Assembly: GCF_002688565.1 (NCBI RefSeq)
Contig: NZ_CP024011.1
Location: 2,418,001-2,482,000, forward strand
Source of the DNA: Acinetobacter sp. LoGeW2-3
GTDB taxonomy: Bacteria > Pseudomonadota > Gammaproteobacteria > Pseudomonadales > Moraxellaceae
Direction: 5' to 3'
Length of the DNA: 64,000 nucleotides
Shown here piece by piece: positions 45,621 to 54,701 of this stretch. The translations under genes and the position numbers were made by a program. The notes under the pieces are model-generated. The model was not told the DNA's origin, did no database searches, and saw nothing but the letters and a program-made list of their open reading frames with translations. Every line of letters begins with the position of its first letter. Within the stretch, counting starts at the first letter, position 1.

Positions 45621-46872
45621 GTGGATTTACCTGTGTGATATGGGCGACAAAAGTACCATCCTGCATCTCGACCTGAACCTCATTCTTGAGTTCACGTACA
45701 GATCGCACAGCATGACCTTGTTGGCGGACGATGGCATAACCTTTGGAAAGTACAGTTTTTGGATTCTGGATCAGGGTTTCGCGGAGTAGTGCTTCAATCT
45801 GTTGCTGTGCAATACGCGTTTGCTGTCGTGCTAGATTGCCAATATTGGATTTCAACTGCGTGATTTCTTTGAAGGCATCTGAAACTCTGGTATTGGCAAT
45901 ACTTTGAATCAATGTCATCAGTTGATCATTTTGGCTTTGATAGGCTTGAATCTGCTGTTGGGAACTACGTTGAATGGTTTGCAGGTTTGTAATGACATCC
46001 TGCACACGTTCCACAATATGATTGCGAATCCCGGCGATGACTTTACTCGGGGTATCAAAGGAACGATGCGCAATTTCATCCAGGATGGTTCGGTCTTTTT
46101 CATGCCCAATACCAACCCAGATCGGCACGCTGCGTTTACACAGTAGCACAGCCAGATCATAGTCATTCAAATAAGCCAGATCATTGACTGCGCCACCACC
46201 ACGAATGATCACGATTAAATCAGGCGCCGTCGTATAATCTTCCGCCCACTGTTTTAGCCCTTGAGCCAGGCTTTGACGAATACTTTGTGGTGCAGTATTT
46301 CCCTGAAACGTCGCCGAGTGGTAAATAAATTCGCAGACCTTGGCATCGGCAAGTGCATCAGCATCTTTTTTGAAGTCACCGAGTCCAGCTGCATTTTCAG
46401 GGGCGATCACCAGAATGCGGTTGAGGTCAAATGGTGTGGGTAATTGTCGGTTACGTTCAATCAAGCCTTCAATAGTCAATCGCTGCACAATTTCCTGATA
46501 ACGTCGGGCAATATCACCCAAAGTATAGCTGGGATCAATTTCAACGATATTTAGAGAAAATCCATATTGTGGATCAAAACTGGCTTTGACTTTAATCAGA
46601 ACATTTAAGTCACGGCTTAATTCAATCCCGCTTTCGCGCTCAAATGGCGTCACAATTTTCTGTGCAGCAAATTTCCAGATGGTGGCACGGCAGCTGGCAA
46701 TCACCTGATCATTGTCCGGATCTTTTTCCGCCAGCTCCAGATAGTAATGACCAGCCTTAATATTTAGATTGCGGATCTCTGCCTTGACCCACACCGGTGT
46801 ATCGAAGGTGAGTTTAACTACCTTCTGCACAGTAGAGAGGTATTCTTTCAGGGAGAATTGAGGATCTTGCAT
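45610..46872 (-). CDS. xseA: Exodeoxyribonuclease VII large subunit
   Basis: 420 residues. An N-terminal OB-fold (about 8-105; FSLKEYLSTVQKVVKLTF, then VWVKAEIRNLNIKAGHYYLEL) is followed by the catalytic domain with VIIRGGGAVNDLAYLNDYDLA and GIGHEKDRTILDEIAHRSFDTPS. The C-terminal coiled helices bind XseB. It degrades single-stranded DNA from both ends in repair. It is slightly shorter than E. coli XseA (456). xseB overlaps downstream. Confidence 0.96.
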   Translation of the reverse strand: MQDPQFSLKEYLSTVQKVVKLTFDTPVWVKAEIRNLNIKAGHYYLELAEKDPDNDQVIASCRATIWKFAAQKIVTPFERESGIELSRDLNVLIKVKASFDPQYGFSLNIVEIDPSYTLGDIARRYQEIVQRLTIEGLIERNRQLPTPFDLNRILVIAPENAAGLGDFKKDADALADAKVCEFIYHSATFQGNTAPQSIRQSLAQGLKQWAEDYTTAPDLIVIIRGGGAVNDLAYLNDYDLAVLLCKRSVPIWVGIGHEKDRTILDEIAHRSFDTPSKVIAGIRNHIVERVQDVITNLQTIQRSSQQQIQAYQSQNDQLMTLIQSIANTRVSDAFKEITQLKSNIGNLARQQTRIAQQQIEALLRETLIQNPKTVLSKGYAIVRQQGHAVRSVRELKNEVQVEMQDGTFVAHITQVNPHEQ

Positions 46873-47098
46873 GGCCGCAGAAAATTTTAAAATTCAACTA
46901 AATCTTAGCGTATACGCATATATCACTCAAACCAGATTACTGAGTATTCTTGTGTATCAATTGCAGCAGAGCGATATCGTAGTATTCTAATTTATTGCTA
47001 ATAGATGCTTCCACATTGATTTACATACATTTAGATAAACTTTCTTGGGCATGACTATGCTAAATTAATCCGGAATGATCCTTAGAAGAAGATCGCCT

Positions 47099-47527
47099 AT
47101 GAAAAGAATCATATATCTGGGTATGTTGATTGCAGCATTAACTGGATGTGCCGCGCAGCAGCCGGACGAAACACCGCGTATTGGCATGCCAAATCCAGCC
47201 AGTGCTTATTGTGTGGATCAGGGCGGTAAGCTTGAAATCCATAATGAAGTCGATGGTCAGGTCGGCTATTGTCATCTGCCAGATGGTAAAGTCGTGGAGG
47301 AGTGGGCCTTGTATCGGAGTAATCAGGACATCTGCCTGTCTGAGGCAGCGCATAGTCTGATTGGTCAGTCTGGGCTGAGTGAAGCGCAAATTAAAGCCAA
47401 AACCAAAGCTAAAATTGTGCGAATGGTCAAACCGGGACAAGCAGTGACTATGGATTTTCGTGAAGACCGTGTTACTGTTACCGTTGACCCGAAAACTGGA
47501 AAAATTGTCCAGTCCACTTGTGGTTAA
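47099..47527 (+). CDS. Lipoprotein combining DUF333 and an I78-type peptidase-inhibitor-like domain
   Basis: 142 residues from ATG 47099; the frame extends 8 codons upstream without support. Lipobox ALTGC (Cys17). Residues 30-70 match DUF333 (NPASAYCVDQGGKLEI, then GYCHLPDGKVVEEWALY). Residues 80-142 follow the I78 inhibitor pattern (CLSEAAHSLIGQSG, then MVKPGQAVTMDFREDRVTV, ending CG). Together they suggest an outer-membrane-linked protein that could inhibit serine peptidases; this is inferred from domain pattern. Confidence 0.78.
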   Translation: MKRIIYLGMLIAALTGCAAQQPDETPRIGMPNPASAYCVDQGGKLEIHNEVDGQVGYCHLPDGKVVEEWALYRSNQDICLSEAAHSLIGQSGLSEAQIKAKTKAKIVRMVKPGQAVTMDFREDRVTVTVDPKTGKIVQSTCG

Positions 47528-47542
47528 ATCATTTTAAATAAG

Positions 47543-47565
47543 AAAGCCCTATACAGGGCTTTTTT
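47543..47565 (+). terminator. Terminator after the DUF333-I78 gene
   Basis: AAAGCCCT/AGGGCTTT, 8-bp stem with 4-nt loop and T-run. Confidence 0.88.
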
Positions 47566-47640
47566 GTTGTGGGCTGATTTTGCAAATTAAATGACAAATG
47601 CGCTGTGATCTTTTATATTGCCCTGCGTAAGGAGAAGTTC

Positions 47641-48000
47641 ATGAAAAAGTTATTCGCTTTATCTGTTTTGGTGGCTTTGGTTGGCTGTGCCGAAAAGAAA
47701 CCACTCACCCCTGAAGAGCAGTGGCAAGGTTATTGTCGTAGTGTGGGCAATGCGGCTCGCAGTATCATGCTGGACCGTCAAAATGGCATCGAGAAAGAAA
47801 AAGCTGTTGAACATGCCAGCAAGGTTGAAGATGAAACCACCAAGACCTTTGTCATGACCATTATTGATGAAGTTTATAAAATGCCATTGGATGAAATCAC
47901 CAAAGATGTGAAAGAATCCCGTGAAAAAATCCGTGCCGAATATACCGAGAAATGTATTGCGACACCGCATGATGAATTGCCAGATTATAAACCGTTCTAA
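47641..48000 (+). CDS. Small lipoprotein
   Basis: 119 residues from ATG 47641, where AGGAG lies 7 nt upstream; 12 upstream codons are rejected. Lipobox ALVGC (Cys16) after a classic short signal (MKKLFALSVLV). The rest is soluble, charged and helical, with two Cys (in WQGYCRS and TEKCIATP) that could form a disulfide. No known domain recognised. The terminator stem starts inside the last codons, so the unit is monocistronic. Confidence 0.82.
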   Translation: MKKLFALSVLVALVGCAEKKPLTPEEQWQGYCRSVGNAARSIMLDRQNGIEKEKAVEHASKVEDETTKTFVMTIIDEVYKMPLDEITKDVKESREKIRAEYTEKCIATPHDELPDYKPF

Positions 48001-48016
48001 TGAACGGTTTTTTTAT
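47989..48016 (+). terminator. Terminator overlapping the end of the 47641 gene
   Basis: AAACCGTTC/GAACGGTTT with loop TAAT; the stop codon forms part of the loop, followed by seven T. Confidence 0.88.
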
Positions 48017-48202
48017 GCCTTTGCCATGCTCAAAGCATTTTAGGAGAGTTAAATAAGTTATTTATGCGATTCTAATAAATAATAAAAATAGCCTAAGCAA
48101 TACGTACAATTTGTGACAAATTCTAAATCTAAAATATAGCAATACTTATCTGAATATCGAATAATGAAAGCATCTCCAGAATAACTAGAAAGGAGCAGCA
48201 AT

Positions 48203-48472
48203 ATGAACGTTGTTGGTTATTTACATCATGCAGATCTGTTGCTCGAAGATGAACAGGGCATGGCCATCATTGGTGGTGGAAACTACGTGCTCAGCGTCGG
48301 TGATAAAGTCAGTTTAAAACGTATTCTCGATCAAAACAAAAAACTCTATCTGGTGGATATTTCCTTTGCCAGTAACAATCACAATGGCAGTTATGAAGAC
48401 CAGTGTGTCCTCAAATTTGAGGGCTGTCGTGATGCATTTAATCAATATTTGAGCACAAGCACAGTACACTAA
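48203..48472 (+). CDS. Small hypothetical protein
   Basis: 89 residues with a strong AAAGGAG 9 nt before the ATG and a terminator 28 nt after the stop, so it is a real gene. The composition suggests a soluble mixed alpha/beta protein (MNVVGYLHHADLLLEDEQGM). No signal peptide, no membrane segment and no recognised domain. Confidence 0.72.
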   Translation: MNVVGYLHHADLLLEDEQGMAIIGGGNYVLSVGDKVSLKRILDQNKKLYLVDISFASNNHNGSYEDQCVLKFEGCRDAFNQYLSTSTVH

Positions 48473-48499
48473 GGTGGAGTATCTTTTTTCTTATAACTC

Positions 48500-48526
48500 A
48501 GGCAACATTCGTGTTGCCTTTTTTAT
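48500..48526 (+). terminator. Terminator after the 48203 gene
   Basis: AGGCAACA/TGTTGCCT with TTCG loop and T-run. Confidence 0.9.
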
Positions 48527-48766
48527 AAGTGAAATTCAGCTAAAAGTGCTCAAATAGAGCTTAATTTATGCAAGAAAATGGACTTTTGATTATCAAATAA
48601 TCATTATGCACATCATTTATTTACAAAATAATGAGCATCACAAAGAAACACTGTACTTGCATTAACTTTTAACTGGAATTTTAGTAAAATTTGAGAGTCC
48701 ATATTATTTGTGAAGCTTTAAAAAGTAGGAATTCACAGATAATTTTTTAAAAAAGAGGAATAAACC

Positions 48767-51406
48767 GTGCTAGAAGCTTACCGCCAACACGTTGAAGAAC
48801 GTGCCGCACTCGGAGTCCCACCGAAGCCACTTGACGATGCTCAAACTGCTGCATTAGTTGAATTATTAAAAAATCCACCAGCGGGTGAAGAAGCATACCT
48901 AGTTGACTTGCTTGAAAACCGTGTTCCTGCAGGTGTTGACCAAGCTGCATACGTAAAAGCTGCGTTCTTAGCTGCATTGGCAAAAGGCGAAGCGACTTCT
49001 CCATTAGTTTCTAAAGAACGTGCGGTTTACCTACTGGGCACTATGCTTGGTGGTTATAACGTTGCTCCTTTAGTTGAACTTCTAGATGACGCTGCACTAG
49101 GTGAACTTGCTGCAGAAGCGTTGAAGAAAACTCTTCTTGTATTTGATGCGTTCCACGACGTAGCTGACAAAGCTAAAGCGGGCAATGCAAATGCGCAAGC
49201 AGTTCTTCAATCTTGGGCTGACGCTGAATGGTTCACAAACCGTAAAGACGTTCCTGAAGAAATCAAACTGACAGTTTTCAAAGTAACTGGCGAAACTAAC
49301 ACTGATGACTTGTCTCCAGCACAAGATGCGTGGAGCCGTCCAGACATTCCATTGCACGCAAATGCAATGTTGAAAAACGTACGTGATGGCATCAACCCAG
49401 AAGTTCCTGGTGAAGTTGGTCCATTAAACCAAATCAAAGAACTGATCGCGAAAGGCAACCAAGTTGCTTACGTAGGTGACGTTGTTGGTACAGGTTCTTC
49501 TCGTAAGTCTGCTACTAACTCTGTACTTTGGTTCTTTGGTGACGAAATCGCTCACATTCCTAACAAGAAAGAAGGCGGTTACTGCTTAGGTTCTAAAATT
49601 GCTCCGATTTTCTTCAACACTATGGAAGACGCTGGTGCGTTACCAGTTGAAATCGACGTAGCAAACATGAACATGGGCGACGAAATCACCCTTAAGATTG
49701 ACAAAGCTGCTGCTAAAGTTACTGCGTTCAAAGACGGCGCTCAAATCGCTGAAGCTGAACTTAAAACTCCAGTTCTTCTTGACGAAGTTCGCGCTGGCGG
49801 CCGTATCAACCTGATCATTGGTCGTGGCTTGACTACTAAAGCACGTGAAGAATTAGGTCTTCCTGTATCTACATTGTTCCGTACTCCAGTACAACCTGCT
49901 GCAACTGGCAAAGGCTTCACCCTTGCTCAGAAGATGGTTGGTCGTGCTTGTGGTCTTCCAGAAGGTCAAGGTGTTGTTCCAGGTACTTACTGTGAACCAC
50001 GTATGACAACTGTTGGTTCTCAAGATACAACTGGTCCAATGACTCGTGACGAACTTAAAGACCTTGCTTGCCTAGGCTTCTCTGCTGACCTGGTAATGCA
50101 ATCTTTCTGTCACACAGCTGCGTATCCAAAACCAGTTGACGTTCAAATGCAACACACGCTTCCTGATTTCATCATGAACCGTGGTGGTGTTTCTCTACGT
50201 CCAGGTGACGGTATTATCCACTCTTGGTTAAACCGTATGCTTCTTCCAGATACCGTTGGTACTGGTGGTGACTCACATACTCGTTTCCCGATCGGTATTT
50301 CATTCCCAGCGGGTTCTGGTCTTGTAGCGTTCGCTGCAGCAACTGGTGTTATGCCACTTGATATGCCTGAATCAGTTCTTGTGAAGTTCAAAGGTAAAAT
50401 GCAACCTGGTATCACTCTACGTGACCTAGTACATGCAATTCCTTACGTAGCGATCCAAGAAGGTGACCTGACTGTAGAGAAGAAAGGTAAGAAAAACATC
50501 TTCTCTGGCCGTATCCTTGAGATCGACCTGACAGAAATGGAAACTGACCTGACTGTTGAGCAAGCATTCGAACTTTCTGATGCTTCTGCTGAACGTTCTG
50601 CTGCTGGTTGTGCGATCACGCTTTCTGAAGAGAAAGTTGCTGAATACCTACGTTCTAACATCACTATGCTTAAGTGGATGATTTCACAAGGCTATGGCGA
50701 TGCTCGTACTATGGCGCGCCGTGTTGAGAACATGGAAAAATGGTTGGCTAACCCATCACTTCTTAAAGCTGATGCTGACGCTGAATACACTAAAGTGTAT
50801 GAAATCGACCTAGCAACTATTACTGAACCAGTTCTTTGCTGCCCGAACGACCCAGATGATGCGAAACTTCTTTCTGACGTTCAAGGCGTGAAAATTGACG
50901 AAGTATTCGTTGGTTCATGTATGACTAACATCGGTCACTTCCGTGCTGCTGGTAAATTACTTGATAAAGTACCTGGTGGTTCATTGTCTACTCGTCTATG
51001 GTTGGCTCCACCAACTCGTATGGACGAGCACCAATTGATGGAAGAAGGTTTCTATAACATTTATGGTAAAGCTGGCGCTCGTACTGAAATGCCAGGTTGT
51101 TCATTATGTATGGGTAACCAAGCACGTGTAGCTCCAAACACAACTTGTGTGTCTACATCTACTCGTAACTTCCCGAACCGTCTTGGACAAGGTGCTAACG
51201 TTTACCTAGCATCTGCTGAGCTTGCTTCTGTTGCTGCTGTATTGGGTAAATTACCTTCTCCAGAAGAATACCAACAGTACGCTGCTCAAATCGACAGCAT
51301 GTCTGCTGACATCTACCAATACTTGAACTTCGACAAGATGGGCGAGTATACAGATGCTGCTAAAGACATCGATACTAAGAAAATTGCTGCTGCTCAATTA
51401 GCTTAA
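48767..51406 (+). CDS. acnB: Bifunctional aconitate hydratase 2 / 2-methylisocitrate dehydratase
   Basis: 879 residues (E. coli AcnB 865). It starts at GTG 48767 with AAGAGGAAT upstream. The domain order of AcnB is visible: HEAT-like N-terminal domain (about 1-160), swivel domain, then the catalytic region with 4Fe-4S Cys ligands in FVGSCMTNIGHF and PGCSLCMGNQARV. It interconverts citrate and isocitrate, and serves the methylcitrate cycle. Codon use is that of a highly expressed gene. A perfect palindromic terminator follows 31 nt after the stop. Confidence 0.98.
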   Translation: MLEAYRQHVEERAALGVPPKPLDDAQTAALVELLKNPPAGEEAYLVDLLENRVPAGVDQAAYVKAAFLAALAKGEATSPLVSKERAVYLLGTMLGGYNVAPLVELLDDAALGELAAEALKKTLLVFDAFHDVADKAKAGNANAQAVLQSWADAEWFTNRKDVPEEIKLTVFKVTGETNTDDLSPAQDAWSRPDIPLHANAMLKNVRDGINPEVPGEVGPLNQIKELIAKGNQVAYVGDVVGTGSSRKSATNSVLWFFGDEIAHIPNKKEGGYCLGSKIAPIFFNTMEDAGALPVEIDVANMNMGDEITLKIDKAAAKVTAFKDGAQIAEAELKTPVLLDEVRAGGRINLIIGRGLTTKAREELGLPVSTLFRTPVQPAATGKGFTLAQKMVGRACGLPEGQGVVPGTYCEPRMTTVGSQDTTGPMTRDELKDLACLGFSADLVMQSFCHTAAYPKPVDVQMQHTLPDFIMNRGGVSLRPGDGIIHSWLNRMLLPDTVGTGGDSHTRFPIGISFPAGSGLVAFAAATGVMPLDMPESVLVKFKGKMQPGITLRDLVHAIPYVAIQEGDLTVEKKGKKNIFSGRILEIDLTEMETDLTVEQAFELSDASAERSAAGCAITLSEEKVAEYLRSNITMLKWMISQGYGDARTMARRVENMEKWLANPSLLKADADAEYTKVYEIDLATITEPVLCCPNDPDDAKLLSDVQGVKIDEVFVGSCMTNIGHFRAAGKLLDKVPGGSLSTRLWLAPPTRMDEHQLMEEGFYNIYGKAGARTEMPGCSLCMGNQARVAPNTTCVSTSTRNFPNRLGQGANVYLASAELASVAAVLGKLPSPEEYQQYAAQIDSMSADIYQYLNFDKMGEYTDAAKDIDTKKIAAAQLA

Positions 51407-51437
51407 TTTGTTGAAAAATAAATTAAATTGAGTTAGA

Positions 51438-51465
51438 AATAAGGGCTGATTAATCAGCCCTTATT
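51438..51465 (+). terminator. Perfect 28-nt palindromic terminator after acnB
   Basis: AATAAGGGCTGATT followed by its exact inverse to 51465; the U-tract is weak (TTATTC). The next gene starts only 16 nt later. Confidence 0.75.
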
Positions 51466-51481
51466 CTTTGTGTATAGAAAA

Positions 51482-52474
51482 ATGAAAAAATATTTAATGG
51501 TCAGAAGTCCGGAATCTTTAATCAAAGAGAATAAAATTGGGTATGGGTGGAAACAAATAAATTTCGCTAATCACATTAATGCGGATTCTCTCATAAAAGA
51601 AATTATTCAGAAAAATGGTTCTATTGGTCGGATGACAAACCAGGTTAAAAATTACTTTAACTTAAAACAAGATGATATTGTTATTGTGCCTTTAGGAAAA
51701 AGTATTGCCATAGCAAAGGTATTAGGTGAAAAATTTTTTGAGCCATCATTCACTGGTGGGCATGGTGCTAATCAGATCAAAGTAGACTTCTTTAGAAAAG
51801 ACAATAAAATCATTCGAATTCCACGATCTACATTGAAACAGAATTTAGAGAGCCGATTAAAACTTCGGACTACGATAGGGGATTTGTCCCGATTCTATGA
51901 AGAAATAGAGCATTTAATACAAAACCTGAATAATTATGGAAATTTTGAAATCAATAATAGTTTTCAAGAAAAAGCAGGTTTTTATGAACAGGAATTTAAA
52001 AAAGAATTATTAAATGCAATATGTAAAGGTAATACCAGATTAAAAGCTGGTGGACGAGGCTTAGAGGAGCTAGTAAAAGAACTTTTAAAAATTGAAGGAT
52101 ATTCACAAGTAGATATTTTAGATAAGAAAAATGGTGAAGGTATAGCTGATGTGGATATTCAGGCAACATCTGAAAATAATCCATTCCTAAAAGATATTCT
52201 TGTTCAAGTGAAACACCATAATGGTGAGACCAGTAACCATGCTATTAATCAGTTGATTGCCTATGAGGCTGAGGCAACATCTAATGCATATAAGTGGGTA
52301 ATAACGACTGGTCATATTTCAGATGAGTCTAAACTTTACGCTGAAGAAAATCAGATAAATATTATGGAAGGCGAGCAATTTGTAGATTGGATTTATACCA
52401 ATTTGGATAAACTTAAAAAAACTACGAAAGAAAGTTTAGGTATTGTTGACGTACCGAAGCTAAGTTGGACATAA
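51482..52474 (+). CDS. Mrr-type restriction endonuclease with N-terminal EVE/PUA-like domain
   Basis: 330 residues from ATG 51482 (a GTG four codons upstream is possible; no good ribosome-binding site for either). The N-terminal half (about 1-145) follows the EVE/PUA-like pattern: NKIGYGW, then DDIVIVPLGKSIAIAKVLG, then IIRIPRSTL and a TIGDLS strand. The C-terminal half (about 185-310) is a PD-(D/E)xK nuclease of Mrr type: GGRGLEELVKELLKIEGY, then ADVDIQA, then ILVQVKHH. This build fits a modification-dependent (type IV) restriction enzyme. It is markedly AT-rich compared with acnB, suggesting transfer. Confidence 0.82.
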   Translation: MKKYLMVRSPESLIKENKIGYGWKQINFANHINADSLIKEIIQKNGSIGRMTNQVKNYFNLKQDDIVIVPLGKSIAIAKVLGEKFFEPSFTGGHGANQIKVDFFRKDNKIIRIPRSTLKQNLESRLKLRTTIGDLSRFYEEIEHLIQNLNNYGNFEINNSFQEKAGFYEQEFKKELLNAICKGNTRLKAGGRGLEELVKELLKIEGYSQVDILDKKNGEGIADVDIQATSENNPFLKDILVQVKHHNGETSNHAINQLIAYEAEATSNAYKWVITTGHISDESKLYAEENQINIMEGEQFVDWIYTNLDKLKKTTKESLGIVDVPKLSWT

Positions 52475-52507
52475 GATTTTAATATTTAAAAAATAATATG
52501 GTGTTTA

Positions 52508-53293
52508 ATGAAAGATCTATTGGATGCAATTAATACGCGTGTTAAAGAGCCATACTGGGGATTTTTTCTACTATCTTTTTTAGCATTTAATTGGCGAGCT
52601 TTGTTTTTATTATGCTTCACAAATGGAACGGCACAAGCACGATTAGATATTTTTGACTTAAATACTTCTTTTACAAATTTATTTGTATATCCAATTTTAG
52701 TTGCTCTTACTATTACTTTATTAACACCTTGGTTAAAGGTTTTATTTGGGCGGATCTCAAGATCAGCTTATGAGCAATTAAATTCGCAAGAATTAGTAAG
52801 AGAACATAAATATTTAGCTGAAAAAAATAAATTAGAAAAAGAGAGAGCTATTGAGCTAGGAAATAAAGAAAAGGAGTTAATTGAGCAAGCGAAACGAGAC
52901 GAGGATATCGATAAAATTGAAGATGAGAAACTTAAAGAGAGTTTGAAGCGTGAGATTGATCAACTTAGAAAAAATAGAAATGAATTAGTACATAATAATA
53001 GTAATTTTGAGCACAAAATATTAAAGAGTTTATCAACTTATGAAAAACAATTGATTAAAGAAATTAATCAAAGTAAAGATGGTTGTATCCAAAAGAAAAG
53101 AGTAAATGGCCAAAATTTTGTTTTATTAAATGGAAAGCAGATAAATGAAAGTGATAATGCACCAACCTATTTTAGATACGTTGATTCAATAACTTCATTA
53201 GTTAAAAAAGGATTGTTAAAAGATCTTAGTAGTGAAGGTAAGTTATTTGAATTAATGCCTAATTTTAATAATATTTTGGAAGAACAATTATAA
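52508..53293 (+). CDS. Membrane protein with long coiled coil, possible partner of the Mrr-type nuclease
   Basis: 261 residues. Two hydrophobic helices (about 17-37, containing LAFNWRALFLLCF, and 57-80) are followed by a charged coiled coil (about 88-178, Lys/Glu rich) and a C-terminal soluble domain (about 180-261). The N-terminal pattern RVKEPYWGFFLLSFLAFNW recalls a family of uncharacterised membrane proteins found in accessory regions. It starts 34 nt after the Mrr-type gene in the same direction and shares its low GC. Function unknown; a membrane-linked sensor or effector is a guess. Confidence 0.7.
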   Translation: MKDLLDAINTRVKEPYWGFFLLSFLAFNWRALFLLCFTNGTAQARLDIFDLNTSFTNLFVYPILVALTITLLTPWLKVLFGRISRSAYEQLNSQELVREHKYLAEKNKLEKERAIELGNKEKELIEQAKRDEDIDKIEDEKLKESLKREIDQLRKNRNELVHNNSNFEHKILKSLSTYEKQLIKEINQSKDGCIQKKRVNGQNFVLLNGKQINESDNAPTYFRYVDSITSLVKKGLLKDLSSEGKLFELMPNFNNILEEQL

Positions 53294-53361
53294 GGATACT
53301 TTGTTGGCATTAACTTAATAATACGTTTAATCTAAGATATCTTTTTTTTAAATTTTTAAAA

Positions 53362-53577
53362 ATGTCCAAACAATCCCGATTCCTCTGTATTGGTGGTTTC
53401 CTCAATGGAACTCAGGTTAAAGACCAAGGCGACAGCTTTGTCTGTGTTGAGAATGGTAAACAGGTGACTTACTATAAAAAGGAAATCTTCCATCAAGATG
53501 CATGGGATCATGACTATTATGTCTGTGAAACCACCACAGACCAACAAGCCAAAAATTGGGTTTATGATATTCAATAA
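53362..53577 (+). CDS. Small hypothetical protein
   Basis: 71 residues, beta-rich by appearance (RFLCIGGFLNGTQVKDQGD, then DYYVCETT). No clear ribosome-binding site before the ATG. Composition and GC resemble the core genome rather than the AT-rich pair upstream. A minus-strand frame covers the same bases but reads less like a protein. No family recognised. Confidence 0.6.
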   Translation: MSKQSRFLCIGGFLNGTQVKDQGDSFVCVENGKQVTYYKKEIFHQDAWDHDYYVCETTTDQQAKNWVYDIQ

Positions 53578-53603
53578 TTTTTCTTAAAAGATAGGCATTA
53601 AAA

Positions 53604-53622
53604 AGCCCCATGGTTAGGGGCT
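53604..53622 (+). terminator. Weak hairpin after the 53362 gene
   Basis: AGCCCC/GGGGCT stem with a 7-nt loop and no T-run after it; may act only weakly. Confidence 0.45.
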
Positions 53623-53718
53623 AGTCGTATGCACATCTAAGGCACATACTGTAAGAGGCTCATCTCATACTGAGAGTATTAAAGCACATTAACCTGTAAA
53701 TAACTATTTAAATCATCT

Positions 53719-54585
53719 TTAGGTAGATAACTGTTGTTCAATTACCGGCCATAAATTCTGGTGACTACGTTTAAACATCAGCATATGACCAATCGCTTTA
53801 TGTCCAAAAGCGGAAGGCTTGAGTTCTTTATGATTGGCTTTGGCATTTGGATATAAGCGAATCAAATCCTTTACATTGGCTTCAGTCGCAATCTCATCAT
53901 CGGAACTCCAAAGCACCGTAATTGGACAGGTAATGCGTTCATGATGATCTTCAGTTTTTGGCACAGTCTTACCAATGGCATTAATGACATAACCCGGCTT
54001 ACTACAGAACTGTGCCCATTGTTTCGCCACATCTTTCGGCAGGTTTTCACCCATACCAATTTTACTGGTTGGACCATAACCTAGAGTAAAACGTGAAAGC
54101 GGGAAGATTACATCAAACATGACAGGGGCGAGTAGTTTGGTTCGACCTTTTAGACCTTTCACATGACCCGTTGAGCCAGAAACAGCGACGACTTTCGCTA
54201 CTTTGTCATAGTTTGGCACGATACCGAGTAACTGACCGCCAGCACTATGACCGACCAGAATCACTTTTTCTGCTTTGGTTTTATCCAGTAAAGCATCAAT
54301 CGCTGCTGGAATATCTAACTGCCCCCATTGCACGATGCTGGCTTTGGATTTCTTTAAAGATCCATTCAGCGATTGTCCAATACCACGGAAGTCGAAACAT
54401 AAGACATCATAGCCTTGCGCTTGCAGCCAGACATTAAAGCTGTGGTAGAACTGAGCTGTGATCCCAGTCGCCGGACAGATCAATACCGGTAAAGCTTTTC
54501 GGGCGGCTTCATTGGCTGCATAAAAACGTGCTATCAATGGATAGCCATCTTTGCACCTAATGGTCAATGTTTCGAATTCGGACAT
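53719..54585 (-). CDS. Alpha/beta hydrolase (serine aminopeptidase S33-like)
   Basis: 288 residues. The nucleophile elbow is VGHSAGG (Ser about 114). The acid is likely in WSSDDEIA (about 228) and the His in SAFGHKAIGH (about 262). An oxyanion region FDFRGIGQS precedes. No signal peptide, so cytoplasmic. Substrate not predictable; carboxylic ester or small peptide derivative are both possible. Stands alone in this direction. Confidence 0.86.
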   Translation of the reverse strand: MSEFETLTIRCKDGYPLIARFYAANEAARKALPVLICPATGITAQFYHSFNVWLQAQGYDVLCFDFRGIGQSLNGSLKKSKASIVQWGQLDIPAAIDALLDKTKAEKVILVGHSAGGQLLGIVPNYDKVAKVVAVSGSTGHVKGLKGRTKLLAPVMFDVIFPLSRFTLGYGPTSKIGMGENLPKDVAKQWAQFCSKPGYVINAIGKTVPKTEDHHERITCPITVLWSSDDEIATEANVKDLIRLYPNAKANHKELKPSAFGHKAIGHMLMFKRSHQNLWPVIEQQLST

Positions 54586-54701
54586 GCGCTACACTATATT
54601 TTTGGAATCATTATCAAGAATTAATCTACACCAGTTCCAAATAGGAACGGCTTTAAAATATGACTAAAAAGTCAAAATAATGAATGTAATGGAATAGAGT
54701 T

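Noticed and set aside
48590..48612. Possible Fur box upstream of acnB (contains ATAATCATTAT)
   Set aside because: Only the right part of the 19-bp consensus matches; the left seven positions do not, so it is not distinguishable from AT-rich background.
53356..53574. Minus-strand frame opposite the 53362 small gene
   Set aside because: The plus-strand frame has more protein-like composition; the minus frame looks like its shadow.
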